DNA of 64,000 nucleotides from Mesorhizobium sp. B2-3-4 (GTDB taxonomy: Bacteria > Pseudomonadota > Alphaproteobacteria > Rhizobiales > Rhizobiaceae): NCBI RefSeq assembly GCF_006442315.1, contig NZ_VFVY01000009.1:1-64000 (forward strand), in the 5' to 3' direction. Position numbers and translations under genes: made by a program. The notes under the pieces were generated by a model. The model did not search any database, had not been told where the DNA came from, and saw nothing but the letters and a program-made list of their open reading frames with translations. This document shows, in pieces, positions 1-8,905 of the stretch (position 1 is its first letter; the number at the start of each line of letters is the position of its first letter).

Positions 1-34
1 AGTCCCCCCAAACCCCTCGGCCCGTCCTACTCCC

Positions 35-60
35 AAGCCGACCGCAAGGTCGGCTTTTTC
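35..60 (+). terminator. Rho-independent terminator of a gene left of the window
   Basis: A perfect 9-bp stem (AAGCCGACC / GGTCGGCTT) with a GCAA loop is followed by TTTCTTT. This is the usual shape of an intrinsic terminator for a rightward transcript that would come from outside the window. Confidence 0.7.
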
Positions 61-74
61 TTTGTATGAATTGG

Positions 75-98
75 CCCGACCGCAAGGTCGGCTTTTGC
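75..98 (+). terminator. Second, duplicated copy of the terminator hairpin
   Basis: The core CGACCGCAAGGTCGGCTTTT of the hairpin at 35-60 is repeated about 36 bp later, with a shorter 6-bp stem and a TTTTGCCTT tail. It may act as a backup terminator; it also lies immediately after the stop of the leftward LysR gene. Confidence 0.45.
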
Positions 99-102
99 CT
101 TG

Positions 103-966
103 TCAGCCAGGCGGTCCCGAGAGCGCGAGGTTGGCAACCAGCAGTGCCGCAAGGTCGGCCGCGGGGGCATCGGCGCCAGCGCGCAGCCGGATCGCGAACT
201 CGGCCATCGGAACCGGCGGCAGGCTGAACTCGCGGGGCGCCTCGACAATACCGGAATGGGCAAAGCGCGGGGTTCGCAAGGTCAGCGCCACACCGGCGTT
301 CACCGCTGTGCGCAAGCCGGCCAGGCTGGCGCTGCCGGCGGCGATGCGATAGCGCCGGCCAGCGGCATCGAGCGCGGCAAGTGCCGCCTCGCGAAATCCG
401 CAATAAGGATCGAGCAGCGCCAGCGGCAGTTCCTCTTGCCGCGAGGCCAGTCCCTTCTGCGAACATAGCCACATCATCGGCTCGCGCAGAACGCCGACCT
501 CGTCCGGCGCCGCGGCCTGTCGCATGTCGATCGCCAGATCGAGGCTGCCGACCTGTAGCGCCTGCGCCAGTTCGGCCGAGCGGCCGACGCGCAGCTCGAT
601 CCTGACGCGCGGATGGCTGGCGGCGAAGGCACGCAGCAGGTCCGGCAAGCCGCTGTCGGCGAAATCCTGGGTCGTGCCGATGGCGACACGGCCGGCAGCG
701 CGCGCGCCCTTCAGCGCCAGCCATGCCTCGCGATGCACGGCCAGGATGCGCCTGGCATGGCCTACAAGGTCCTCTCCAGCCGGCGTCAGACCGCGCTTCC
801 GGCCCTGCGGTGCCAGAAGCGGCTCACCGACAATCTCCTCCAGACGCTGCATCTGGGCGGTTACCGCCGATGGCGAGCGGCCGACACTGGCCGCAGCCTG
901 CGCCAGCGAGCCGCTGTCGACGAAAGCAAGGAAGGTTCTGAGTAGGTCGGGGTCAAGTGTTTCCAT
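103..966 (-). CDS. LysR-family transcriptional regulator
   Basis: The 287-residue protein has the usual LTTR layout: an N-terminal winged helix (about residues 5-64, with a helix-turn-helix around GSLAQAAASVGRSPSAVTAQ) and a C-terminal periplasmic-binding-protein-like effector domain. It is divergent from the tautomerase gene at 1079, and the 112-bp gap holds a clear dyad, so it probably controls that gene and itself. The ATG at 966 places the first helix correctly. The effector cannot be read from the sequence. Confidence 0.9.
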   Translation of the reverse strand: METLDPDLLRTFLAFVDSGSLAQAAASVGRSPSAVTAQMQRLEEIVGEPLLAPQGRKRGLTPAGEDLVGHARRILAVHREAWLALKGARAAGRVAIGTTQDFADSGLPDLLRAFAASHPRVRIELRVGRSAELAQALQVGSLDLAIDMRQAAAPDEVGVLREPMMWLCSQKGLASRQEELPLALLDPYCGFREAALAALDAAGRRYRIAAGSASLAGLRTAVNAGVALTLRTPRFAHSGIVEAPREFSLPPVPMAEFAIRLRAGADAPAADLAALLVANLALSGPPG

Positions 967-967
967 A

Positions 968-984
968 ATTCGATTTTATCGAAT
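968..984. promoter_or_regulatory. Probable LysR operator in the divergent promoter region
   Basis: ATTCGAT-TTT-ATCGAAT is a perfect 7-bp inverted repeat with a 3-bp spacer, in the T-N11-A form typical of LTTR recognition sites. A further half-site ATTCGAT lies at 1000-1006. It sits directly before the LysR start (966) and upstream of the tautomerase gene, as expected for an autoregulated divergent pair. Confidence 0.65.
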
Positions 985-1078
985 CATCGGTTGAAAACAA
1001 TTCGATTTTTTTGATCAAAGAGCGATGGCATGGTTTCTTCAGCGGCGATCGACGCCGCTGCAAACCAGGAGAAGAGAA

Positions 1079-1486
1079 ATGCCCATCATCAATGTCAGCG
1101 TCGCCGGCAAGCCTGACGCCGCCCTGTCGGCCAGCATTGCCAGGGAGATCACCGAGATCACCGCCACGCTTCTGCGCAAGGACCCGACGCTGACCGCGGT
1201 CGCGGTGTCCTATCTCGACCCACAGCACTGGTTCGCCGGCGGCAAGTCGCTCGCCGAGCACGGCACCAGCACGTTCTGGCTCGACATCAAGGTGGTCGAC
1301 GGCACCAACACCAAGCTCGAACTTGAAGCCTATCTCAAGGCGATCTTCGACGCCTTTGGCCGCCTGCTGGGCGGCGTGCACCAGGAAAGCTACGCTTTCG
1401 TGCACGAAGTCCCGGCGGCCGCCTATGGCTATGGCGGCAAGACGCAGGAGTTCCGCTTCATCAGCGGGCGATTGAACGCGGCGTGA
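1079..1486 (+). CDS. 4-oxalocrotonate tautomerase-family protein
   Basis: The 135-residue protein starts MPIINVSVAG, so Pro2 would become the N-terminal catalytic proline after Met removal, as in the tautomerase superfamily. At about twice the length of a classical 4-OT subunit, it may be a fused or longer-chain member. The start at 1079 is chosen over the longer upstream reading frame because it is preceded by AGGAGAAGAGAA and exposes Pro2. It is divergent from the LysR gene, which suggests an inducible catabolic or detoxifying role; the substrate is unknown. Confidence 0.8.
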   Translation: MPIINVSVAGKPDAALSASIAREITEITATLLRKDPTLTAVAVSYLDPQHWFAGGKSLAEHGTSTFWLDIKVVDGTNTKLELEAYLKAIFDAFGRLLGGVHQESYAFVHEVPAAAYGYGGKTQEFRFISGRLNAA

Positions 1487-1590
1487 GGGGCACCCCTTCC
1501 ACATTGACCTTGCCTCGACTTCCGCTAGGCTCTGCCCCCGAAGCGGCCGACCAAGAGCCGCGGTGACAGAACCGTTGGGAGAGGTGCGGC

Positions 1591-3813
1591 ATGATCCTGA
1601 CACTGGCGCTGCTTGCGGGTCTGGTTGTGGCCTGGCTGCTGATCGGGGCTTTGGAAAAATTCCGCCTCGGCCTGCGCTTCACCCAGGCGCTGCTTTACGT
1701 GCCGTTCAAGCTCGCCTACCGGATCAGCGACAATCGCATCAGGATCGCCGGCAAGGCGCAGGTGCCGGTCATCTACGTTATCTCGCATCAGTCGCGCTTC
1801 GAACCGGCGCTGATGCTGTCGCTGTTGCCGGACGATACCTTGCATATACTCGACGAGGTGTCGGCGCGCTCACCCTGGCTCGAGCCGTGGCGCGAACTTG
1901 GCCGCACCATCGCCTTCAACGCCGAACATGTCTTCGTCAGCCGACGGCTGGTGCGCGTGCTGAAGGGCAAGGGGCGGCTCGCCGTCTATCTGCCGGATGC
2001 GGTCGAGCCAGACGTCAAGACGTTTCGCCTGTTTCGCGCCGTCACCCGCATCGCCATGCAGGCCGACGCACGCATCGTGCCGATCTTCGTCGCCGGCGCA
2101 CGCAGCCTGCCGGTCTCGCTGACGCCGGCTGACCGGGCGCCGCGTCATTGGTTTCCGCGGCTCTCGATCAGCGTGCTCGAGCCGATGACCGTAGCCGAAC
2201 TGGTGGCACGCAACCCGGACCAGGCCTCGAACACCAATGCGCTGTTCGACCGCATCGCCGAGGCCCGGCTTTTCGGAAACGACCTCGGCCGCGGGCTGTT
2301 TCTGGCCATGCGCGACGCGGCAACCCGCGTCGGCGCATCGCATCCGATCATCGAGGATGTCATCTCCGGCGCACTGAGCTACCGCAAGATGTTCATCGGC
2401 GCGCGCGTGCTGGGCAGGCGCTTCGAGGCTGTGACGGCGCCAGGCGAAGCGGTCGGCGTAATGCTGCCCAACGCCAATGGCGTCGTGCTGTCCTTCGTCG
2501 GCCTGCTGTCGGCAGGCCGCGTGGCGGCAATGATCAATTATACGGCCGGGCCGACGAGCGTCACGGCCGCCGTGCGCACGGCGGTCATCCGCACCGTTGT
2601 CTCTTCGCGCGCCTTCGTCGAGAAGGCCGATCTCGCCGATATCGTCGCCGCGCTCGAAAAGGGCGGCGCCAAGCTGTTATGGCTGGAGGATCTGCGTGAA
2701 AGCGTCACCACGCTGGACAAACTGGCCGCCGCCCTGCTGTGGCGACTGCCGCTGCAGCGGCAGGATGCGGCCAAGCCGGGCGTGATCCTGTTCACTTCGG
2801 GTTCTGAAGGCACGCCCAAGGCTGTCGTGCTGTCGCAGAAGAACCTTCTCGCCAATGCCATGCAGGCCGAGGCGCGCATCACCATCTCGCCGGCCGACAT
2901 CCTGCTCAACGTGCTGCCGGTGTTCCATTCCTTCGGCCTGACGGGCGGCACCATCCTGCCGCTGGTCACCGGGGTAAAACTGTTCCTCTACCCCTCGCCC
3001 CTCCACTACAAGATCATCCCCGAAATCGCGCGCAAGGTGAAACCGACGATCATGTTCGGCACCGACACGTTCCTGGCCAACTATGCGCGCACCGCCAAGG
3101 ATGGCGATTTCTCCAGCCTGCGCTTCGTCGTCGCCGGCGCCGAGGCGGTGAAGCCGGAGACCCGCCGCGTCTATCGCGACCGCTTCCAGGCCGAGATCAT
3201 CGAGGGGTTCGGCCTGACCGAAGCCGCGCCGGTGGTTGCCGTCAACACCGCCATCCACGGCCGCGACGGCACGGTCGGCCGGCTTCTGCCGGCCATCCGC
3301 ATGAAGCTGGAGCCTGTCGAGGGCATCAACGACGGCGGCCAGTTGTGGCTCGACGGACCGAACATGATGATGGGCTACATGACCGCGGACCGCCCCGGCG
3401 AATTGCAGCCACTGACCGGCTGGCACGACACCGGCGACATCGTTGCGGTCGACCGCGAAGGCTTCATCAGCATCCGCGGCCGCGCCAAGCGCTTCGCCAA
3501 GATCGCCGGCGAGATGGTGTCGCTGGGCGCGGTCGAGATGCTGGTGCAGTCGCTGTGGCCGGAAGAACGCCATGCGGCGGTGGCGGTGCCCGACAAGAGG
3601 CGCGGCGAGCGCATCGTGCTGGTCACCACCGCCGACGACGCAAGCGCCGAGGAACTGCGACAGTTCGGCAAGAAGGCCGGAGCAGCCGAATTGATGGTGC
3701 CCAACGACATCGTCAAGGTCGAGGAAATCCCGGTGCTCGGCTCCGGCAAGACCGACTATGTCTCGACCAGGAAGCTCGCGATCGAAAAGCTGGGGCTGGG
3801 CGTCGCGGCCTAG
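1591..3813 (+). CDS. Acyltransferase/acyl-CoA (acyl-ACP) synthetase fusion, Aas-like
   Basis: The 740-residue protein has an N-terminal membrane segment, a PlsC-like region (about 40-240) and an AMP-forming synthetase domain (about 260-735). The synthetase part is intact: FTSGSEGTPK P-loop near residue 400, EGFGLTEAAPVV near 540, WHDTGD near 611 and the C-terminal GSGKTDY lysine near 716. This matches E. coli Aas (2-acylglycerophosphoethanolamine acyltransferase/acyl-ACP synthetase). The acyltransferase half is degenerate: HX4D reads HQSRFE, and the FPEGTR-type block reads YLPDAVEP. The acyltransferase activity is therefore doubtful, while acyl activation looks functional. It stands alone on the plus strand. 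Confidence 0.82.
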   Translation: MILTLALLAGLVVAWLLIGALEKFRLGLRFTQALLYVPFKLAYRISDNRIRIAGKAQVPVIYVISHQSRFEPALMLSLLPDDTLHILDEVSARSPWLEPWRELGRTIAFNAEHVFVSRRLVRVLKGKGRLAVYLPDAVEPDVKTFRLFRAVTRIAMQADARIVPIFVAGARSLPVSLTPADRAPRHWFPRLSISVLEPMTVAELVARNPDQASNTNALFDRIAEARLFGNDLGRGLFLAMRDAATRVGASHPIIEDVISGALSYRKMFIGARVLGRRFEAVTAPGEAVGVMLPNANGVVLSFVGLLSAGRVAAMINYTAGPTSVTAAVRTAVIRTVVSSRAFVEKADLADIVAALEKGGAKLLWLEDLRESVTTLDKLAAALLWRLPLQRQDAAKPGVILFTSGSEGTPKAVVLSQKNLLANAMQAEARITISPADILLNVLPVFHSFGLTGGTILPLVTGVKLFLYPSPLHYKIIPEIARKVKPTIMFGTDTFLANYARTAKDGDFSSLRFVVAGAEAVKPETRRVYRDRFQAEIIEGFGLTEAAPVVAVNTAIHGRDGTVGRLLPAIRMKLEPVEGINDGGQLWLDGPNMMMGYMTADRPGELQPLTGWHDTGDIVAVDREGFISIRGRAKRFAKIAGEMVSLGAVEMLVQSLWPEERHAAVAVPDKRRGERIVLVTTADDASAEELRQFGKKAGAAELMVPNDIVKVEEIPVLGSGKTDYVSTRKLAIEKLGLGVAA

Positions 3814-3864
3814 CCTGTCCCTCTCCTACCCAGATGAGACCTGTGCGCGCTCAGGCCGCACACG

Positions 3865-3876
3865 GTCTAACTAGAC
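3865..3876. promoter_or_regulatory. Palindrome, possible TetR operator (site 1)
   Basis: GTCTA-AC-TAGAC is a perfect inverted repeat about 110 bp before the start of the NAD(P)-binding protein gene. TAGAC/GTCTA half-sites occur in several TetR-family operators. The TetR gene at 4896 lies downstream in the same direction. Confidence 0.45.
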
Positions 3877-3888
3877 AAATTGATGGTG

Positions 3889-3902
3889 AGTGAGTATTCA
3901 CT
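3889..3902. promoter_or_regulatory. Palindrome, possible TetR operator (site 2)
   Basis: AGTGA-GTAT-TCACT is a second perfect inverted repeat 12 bp after site 1. Sites of the TGAGTGAnTATTCA type are common in front of genes controlled by AcrR/TetR regulators. Its position between the likely promoter and the start at 3986 suits repression. Confidence 0.5.
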
Positions 3903-3985
3903 TCTCTGAATTCAATGCTCCCTTGTGGCCGGTCTCTTATCCCCACGGCAGCCGCTTCGGACTTGGCACGGCGAGGAAATCTCCA

Positions 3986-4786
3986 ATGTCAACAATCCTT
4001 CTCACAGGCGGAACTGGGCATCTCGGTCGCGATCTCGTGCCGGCACTGACCGGGGCTGGCCACGCCGTCAGGCTGTTTGCCCGGAACGCAGGGCAGGACA
4101 GTTCCATGGAATGGGTCCTGGGCGATCTCGCGACCGGAGACGGCGTCGATGAGGCGTTGCGCGGCGTCGACACGGTCATCCATGCCGCGACGCTCTCGCC
4201 GATCGCCCGGCGCGGCATGAGGCTGGTCGACTTCTTTTCCAGCCCTTCCAGTGTCGACATCGACGGCACGCGCCATCTGCTTGCCGCAGCTGTCCGCAGG
4301 GGCGTCTCGCACTTCATCTTCGTATCTATCGTCGGCCTCGAATTCAGCACCCTACCCTATTCCCTGGTGAAGCTGGCGGGCGAACAGCTTGTGCGAGAGT
4401 CGTCGCTCCCATGGTCAGTCGTCCAGGCGACGCCGTTCTATTACCTTCTGGCGCAAATGCTGGGCGGGCTGAAATGGCTGCCTGTCTGGCCGTTGCCGAC
4501 CTCCCCGACAAATCCGGCGGATACACGGGACGTGGCCAACTACCTGGCCGAGGCCGTCATCGATGGGAAACGTGGCATGCGCCCACAGATCGGCGGCCCG
4601 GACACGATGCCGTTCTCAGATTTCGCGCGCCAATACCGCGACGCATTCGGGCTCAATCGCCTCGTGCTGCCGCTGCCGATCAGCCACAAGATGAGCTTCA
4701 AGATGGGTCTGGTTGCAACCGACGAACGGCTTGGCGAAAGGACCTGGAAGGCATGGCTTTGCGAAGAGCGCATGCGTGCGCGTTGA
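3986..4786 (+). CDS. NAD(P)-binding SDR-like (NmrA/atypical) oxidoreductase
   Basis: The 266-residue protein starts with a Rossmann glycine motif, LLTGGTGHLGRDL (residues 4-16), of the NmrA/atypical-SDR type. No YxxxK catalytic pair is obvious, so it may bind NAD(P) as a sensor or act on a small quinone-type substrate. I prefer the ATG at 3986 over 3890 because the Rossmann strand begins at once and a GCGAGGAAA ribosome-binding site precedes it. It is followed by a TetR gene 109 nt downstream, and two palindromes lie upstream, so the pair is probably a repressor-controlled stress unit. Confidence 0.8.
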   Translation: MSTILLTGGTGHLGRDLVPALTGAGHAVRLFARNAGQDSSMEWVLGDLATGDGVDEALRGVDTVIHAATLSPIARRGMRLVDFFSSPSSVDIDGTRHLLAAAVRRGVSHFIFVSIVGLEFSTLPYSLVKLAGEQLVRESSLPWSVVQATPFYYLLAQMLGGLKWLPVWPLPTSPTNPADTRDVANYLAEAVIDGKRGMRPQIGGPDTMPFSDFARQYRDAFGLNRLVLPLPISHKMSFKMGLVATDERLGERTWKAWLCEERMRAR

Positions 4787-4895
4787 TTCGCCAGCGGCAC
4801 TCTGCTCATCGGTGTGAGGCATTTGCGATTGCCCGCCGGATGTTACAGTCTTGCCGTCGATCCCCGTCACCGAGCCTATAGAGCGAGGAGCAACT

Positions 4896-5498
4896 ATGAA
4901 GCCCCCATCAACCGGACGCGCGCGTCTCTTGCGCGAGGCTATCCGCTTGTTTGCAGAGCGCGGCTACGACCGGACGAGCGTTCCAGATATTCAGGAGGCG
5001 GCAGGCCTGTCACGCGGCTCGGGCGCGCTCTACAAACATTTTGCCTCGAAAGAGGACCTGCTTGCCACCGCGATAGACCAGTTTGTCGGCACGGCAAAGG
5101 AAAGCCAGGCCGAGCTTGGGGAGACGACGCTTTCCGTCGACGAGAGTGCGCGGCGGCTTGTGGAAAGCATGCTCGAACGGCTCGGCGCCAATCGTGATGT
5201 ACTCAGGATCCTGTGGCGGGATCTGGAGCATTTTCCCCAACTGAAAGCCTTGGCGCGGGGCGAGATCATGCAAAGCACTTACCTTGCCGTTGCCGAATGG
5301 CTGCGGCAGCGTCAGAGCGAGGGCGACCTGCGCCCGCATGACAGCGAGGCCGTTGCCGCCGTCATCGTCGGCAGCGTCGCCATGTTCCGTGTCTTCGAAG
5401 CGATCTGGGGCGAACGTGTGATCGACATCAGCGACGAACGCTTTGCGGCGGCCTGGAGCGATCTGCTGCTCGGCGGCTTGCGACCTGAACCAGTCTAG
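4896..5498 (+). CDS. TetR-family transcriptional regulator
   Basis: The 200-residue protein has a TetR helix-turn-helix at about residues 8-55 (REAIRLFAERGYDRTSVPDI, GSGALYKHFASKEDLL) and a helical ligand domain. The ATG at 4896 has an ideal GCGAGGAG site 5 nt upstream; the longer frame from 4851 lacks this. It lies downstream of the Rossmann-fold gene, and the palindromes at 3865-3902 are its likely targets. It is convergent with pssA, 3 nt apart. Confidence 0.9.
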   Translation: MKPPSTGRARLLREAIRLFAERGYDRTSVPDIQEAAGLSRGSGALYKHFASKEDLLATAIDQFVGTAKESQAELGETTLSVDESARRLVESMLERLGANRDVLRILWRDLEHFPQLKALARGEIMQSTYLAVAEWLRQRQSEGDLRPHDSEAVAAVIVGSVAMFRVFEAIWGERVIDISDERFAAAWSDLLLGGLRPEPV

Positions 5499-5501
5499 CG
5501 G

Positions 5502-6320
5502 TTAGCCAATGTCCGAGGGCGGCACCTTTTCCCCTTCCAGCTTGGCGCGTTTGGAATAGGCGCGCACGGAAAAGGGCAGGAAGATCAGGTAGCCGGCGAC
5601 AGACGCCGTCAGCGTGTACCAGGGATAGGTCATCAAAAGCAGGATGTAGAGCACGACGCCCAGGATGACCGGTAGCACCCTGTCGCCTGGAATCTTGACG
5701 CTCTTGCCGGAATAGACCGGCAGCCGGCTGACCAGCAGGAAGGCGACCAGGATGGTGAAGCCGGTGGCGACGAAGGCGGCCGGCCGGCTGGGCTCTACAC
5801 CAAGGCGCAGGAAATAGAGATAGAGCGGCAACATCACCAGCACCGCGCCAGCGGGCGCGGGAACGCCGACGAAATATTCCGATTGCCAGAGCGGGCGCTC
5901 GGCCTTCTCGTCGTCGAGCACGTTGAAGCGTGCGAGGCGCAGCCCGCAGGCGATGGTGAACAAAAGTGCCGCTATCCAGCCCGGCGAGCCGGCGCGATCG
6001 AGCAGGAAGGCGTAGAGCACCAGCGCCGGCGCGACACCGAAATTGACGATGTCGGCCAGCGAATCCATCTGCGCGCCGAATTTCGACGTGGCTTTCAGCA
6101 TGCGCGCCAGGCGGCCGTCGATGCCGTCGAGGAAGGCGGCCAGCAGCACCATGACAACGGCGGTTTCAAAGCGGTTCTCGAAAGCGAAGCGGATGCCGGA
6201 CAGGCCGGCGCAGATGGCAAGCACGGTCACCAGGTTGGGCAGCACCATGCGCATCGGGATCTCGCGGATGCGCGGACCGCCACTGGCATGGGCCTCGAAT
6301 TTCTTGAAGGGCGCGCCCAC
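5502..6320 (-). CDS. pssA: CDP-diacylglycerol-serine O-phosphatidyltransferase
   Basis: PssA transfers a phosphatidyl group from CDP-diacylglycerol to L-serine, the first step toward phosphatidylethanolamine. The 272-residue membrane protein carries the CDP-alcohol phosphatidyltransferase motif DG-x2-AR...G-x3-D-x3-D (residues 65-90: DGIDGRLAR, FGAQMDSLAD) and about eight hydrophobic segments. The start is GTG at 6320, 3 nt after the psd stop, so the two are translated as one operon. An internal ATG at 6254 would remove only a polar N-terminus. Confidence 0.95.
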   Translation of the reverse strand: MGAPFKKFEAHASGGPRIREIPMRMVLPNLVTVLAICAGLSGIRFAFENRFETAVVMVLLAAFLDGIDGRLARMLKATSKFGAQMDSLADIVNFGVAPALVLYAFLLDRAGSPGWIAALLFTIACGLRLARFNVLDDEKAERPLWQSEYFVGVPAPAGAVLVMLPLYLYFLRLGVEPSRPAAFVATGFTILVAFLLVSRLPVYSGKSVKIPGDRVLPVILGVVLYILLLMTYPWYTLTASVAGYLIFLPFSVRAYSKRAKLEGEKVPPSDIG

Positions 6321-6323
6321 CGC

Positions 6324-7022
6324 TTACGAGATCCTGACCAATGGCGTGCCGGCGACACCGCCGAATTCCGCCAGCACGGTTTCGCCGCCGACCGCGGTCT
6401 GGCCGACGGCAACGCGCGGCGTCGCGGCCAAAGGCAGGAACACGTCGACGCGCGAGCCGAAACGGATCAGGCCGAAACGCTCGCCGGTGCCGATCGAGGC
6501 GCCGGCCTCGGCCCAGCAGACGATGCGGCGCGCCACCAGGCCTGCGACCTGGACGGCGGCGACGGTGCCGTTGGGGCTCTCGATGACCAAGCCATTGCGC
6601 TCGTTCTCGGTGCTCGCCTTGTCCAGTTCGGCATTGAGGAATTTGCCGGGCCGATGCTCGATCCTGGCGATGCGGCCGCGAACCGGGGCACGGTTCACAT
6701 GGCAGGAAAAGACGTTCATGAACACGGAGATGCGCGTCATCTCGGCATTGCCGAGGCCGAGCTCGCGCGGTGGCACGGCCGGACCGACCGCCGAGACGAT
6801 GCCGTCGGCGGGGCTGACCACCAGCCGGTCGTCGACCGGCGTGACGCGCTCGGGATCGCGGAAGAAATAGACGCACCACGCGGTCAGGATCAGACCGATC
6901 CAGAACAGGATCGACGAGAAATAGCCGAGAAAAAGCGTCGCCGCGCCAAAGGCCGCGATGAAGGGATAGCCTTCGCGATGGATCGGTACGAACGCGTTCT
7001 TGACCGTGTCGACAAGGCTCAT
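6324..7022 (-). CDS. psd: Phosphatidylserine decarboxylase proenzyme
   Basis: Psd converts phosphatidylserine to phosphatidylethanolamine. The 232-residue protein is of the short alphaproteobacterial type: an N-terminal membrane segment (about residues 18-50) and a C-terminal self-cleavage site in RFGSRVD, where Gly189-Ser190 would be cut to give the pyruvoyl-bearing alpha chain. psd precedes pssA by 3 nt on the same strand, so consecutive enzymes of one pathway are coupled. Confidence 0.95.
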   Translation of the reverse strand: MSLVDTVKNAFVPIHREGYPFIAAFGAATLFLGYFSSILFWIGLILTAWCVYFFRDPERVTPVDDRLVVSPADGIVSAVGPAVPPRELGLGNAEMTRISVFMNVFSCHVNRAPVRGRIARIEHRPGKFLNAELDKASTENERNGLVIESPNGTVAAVQVAGLVARRIVCWAEAGASIGTGERFGLIRFGSRVDVFLPLAATPRVAVGQTAVGGETVLAEFGGVAGTPLVRIS

Positions 7023-7223
7023 GGGCTGGGGGTGGTCCCTGTTTCAGGTTCGGCCTCAATAGCCCAAACACCCCCTGCCCGCAACGCGACAATCGGCGGG
7101 GCGGATGAGCAGGCGAGGATGGCGGTGTGTCCGCATCGTCGGAGCCTCCGCATTTCGTGAAGTCCCGACCGGCTTGCGCGCCTGCGCCATTGTCGTCAAA
7201 ATTTCATCTGGGGGCCAGATTTC

Positions 7224-7949
7224 ATGAGAAGCTTCAAATCCAGGACCTGCGCCGTCGTTCCCGCGCTGACGCTGATAATCGCATCGGCATCGCCGGGCAG
7301 TGCGCTGGCTCAGGCCAAGCCATCCTTCGACTGCGCGAAGGCCGCCAGTGCGGCCGAGAAATCTATCTGCGCCGATCCCGCCCTCACTCAGGCCGATGCC
7401 GACATCGCCGGTAAATACGCGGCGGCGATCAAGACGCTCGATGCGCGCGCCGGCAAGGCCTTGCGCGAGGACCAGAGCGATTTCATCGCCTATCGCGACC
7501 AGATCGCCGAATTCAACCAGGACACGTCCAAGGACCAGCAAACCACCGATCTCAGCGAATTCATGCGCGATCGTGCGACGTTCCTCGCCGGCATTCGCAA
7601 GCCCGCTGACAATGGCTTGGTGGGCACCTGGAGCAGCGTTCGCGGCGGGGTCGAGATCAAGGCGGCCGGCGCCGGCAAGCTCGAGATTTCGGAAGATGTG
7701 GTCACCAATCCGGTGTCGGGCAGCGGTTCCTGCGAGATCGGTGGTACCGTCAAGGCCAGCAAACAGCTGCGGCTGGTCGACACCGATGATGACGACAAGC
7801 CGACCGGCTTTGTCTTCACCTTTCGCCGCGATGGCGACCGGTTGATCGTCGAGCAAAGCGGCAGCGGCAAAGATGACCGCACCGAGCCACCTTCCTGCGG
7901 CGCGAACGGCCATGCCGATGGCACTTTTTTCCTGACCGAAAGACAGTAG
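7224..7949 (+). CDS. Secreted protein with an LprI-like (DUF1311) N-terminal domain
   Basis: The 241-residue protein has a signal peptide (cleavage near ASPGSALAQA), then a cysteine-containing region (FDCAKAASAAEKSICADPAL, about residues 34-53) typical of the DUF1311/lysozyme-inhibitor LprI family. A beta-rich C-terminal part holds two more cysteines (SGSCEIGG and PPSCGANG). A periplasmic inhibitor or stress role is possible, but the family is poorly defined. It is transcribed alone, divergent from psd across about 200 bp. Confidence 0.7.
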   Translation: MRSFKSRTCAVVPALTLIIASASPGSALAQAKPSFDCAKAASAAEKSICADPALTQADADIAGKYAAAIKTLDARAGKALREDQSDFIAYRDQIAEFNQDTSKDQQTTDLSEFMRDRATFLAGIRKPADNGLVGTWSSVRGGVEIKAAGAGKLEISEDVVTNPVSGSGSCEIGGTVKASKQLRLVDTDDDDKPTGFVFTFRRDGDRLIVEQSGSGKDDRTEPPSCGANGHADGTFFLTERQ

Positions 7950-8038
7950 CGCTGTCGGAAGCTTTCCGCCTCGCCCGTCCTTGGTGAGAGGCACCTCATC
8001 ACAAGGGCCGATGAAGTGCGCCATGGAGGCTCCAGATC

Positions 8039-8905
8039 ATGCCGATATCGTCCGCCAGCAAAGCTCGTCTCATCCTGGAAGGCCTCGCCTTCGGTGAATC
8101 GCCGCGCTGGCATGATGGCCGCCTGTGGCTCTGCAATTGGGGTACGGGCGAGATCGTCGCCGTGGACGAAGGCGGCAACAGCGAGGTCTTGCTCAGTATC
8201 CCAGCCGTCCTGCCCTACTCCATCGACTGGCTGCCAGACTGCCGGCTGCTGGTGATCTCGGGCCGCGAAGGTCTGCTGTTGCGTCAGGAGCCTGACGGAA
8301 GTCTCGTCACCCATGCCGACCTGCGTGGTCTGTCGAAAAGCCCGTGGAACGAGATCGTCGTCGACGGGCGCGGCAACATCTATGTCAATGGCGGCGGATC
8401 GGCGCCGGCGCCGGGTGAACATTTCGGCCCCGGCACCGTCGTGCTGATCACGCCGGACGGTAGGATCCGGCAAGCGGCTGACGGCATCGCCTTTGCCAAT
8501 GGCATGGTGGTGACGCCCGACAACAAGACGCTGATCATCGCCGAATCCCATGCCAACCGGCTGACTGCCTTCGATATCGCGGCTGATGGCGCTCTCGCCA
8601 ATCGTCGTGTCTGGGCACAGCTTGACGGCTATCCCGACGGCATCTGCCTCGATGCCGACGGTGCCGTCTGGTATGCCGACGTGCCCAACAAGCATTGCGT
8701 GCGGGTGCGCGAAGGCGGCGACGTCCTGCAGACCGTCGCTGCCGATCGCGGTTGCTTTGCCTGCATGCTGGGCGGTGCCGACAGAAGAACGCTGTTCATC
8801 ACCGCCGCGCAATGGCGCGGCTTCGAGCACATGGTCAGCGATATCAGAACCGGCCAGGTGCTCGGCATCGAAGCGCCGGCACCTGGCGTCGGCTGGCCTG
8901 GCTAG
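8039..8905 (+). CDS. SMP-30/gluconolactonase-family protein
   Basis: The 288-residue protein is a six-bladed beta-propeller of the SMP-30/LRE family. The first strand holds the metal-ligand glutamate (FGESPRWHDGRLW), and NEIVVDGRGNIYVN and YPDGICLDADGAVWYAD supply the usual metal-binding Asn/Asp positions. Such enzymes hydrolyse sugar lactones or organophosphates in a metal-dependent way; the substrate here is unknown. Its last 4 nt overlap the end of the convergent monooxygenase gene. Confidence 0.88.
   Translation: MPISSASKARLILEGLAFGESPRWHDGRLWLCNWGTGEIVAVDEGGNSEVLLSIPAVLPYSIDWLPDCRLLVISGREGLLLRQEPDGSLVTHADLRGLSKSPWNEIVVDGRGNIYVNGGGSAPAPGEHFGPGTVVLITPDGRIRQAADGIAFANGMVVTPDNKTLIIAESHANRLTAFDIAADGALANRRVWAQLDGYPDGICLDADGAVWYADVPNKHCVRVREGGDVLQTVAADRGCFACMLGGADRRTLFITAAQWRGFEHMVSDIRTGQVLGIEAPAPGVGWPG

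Noticed and set aside
35..98. Short CRISPR-like direct repeats
   Set aside because: Two hairpins with U-tails are better explained as duplicated terminators.
5883..7160. 425-codon rightward frame over psd and pssA
   Set aside because: Antisense to two genes with clear catalytic motifs.
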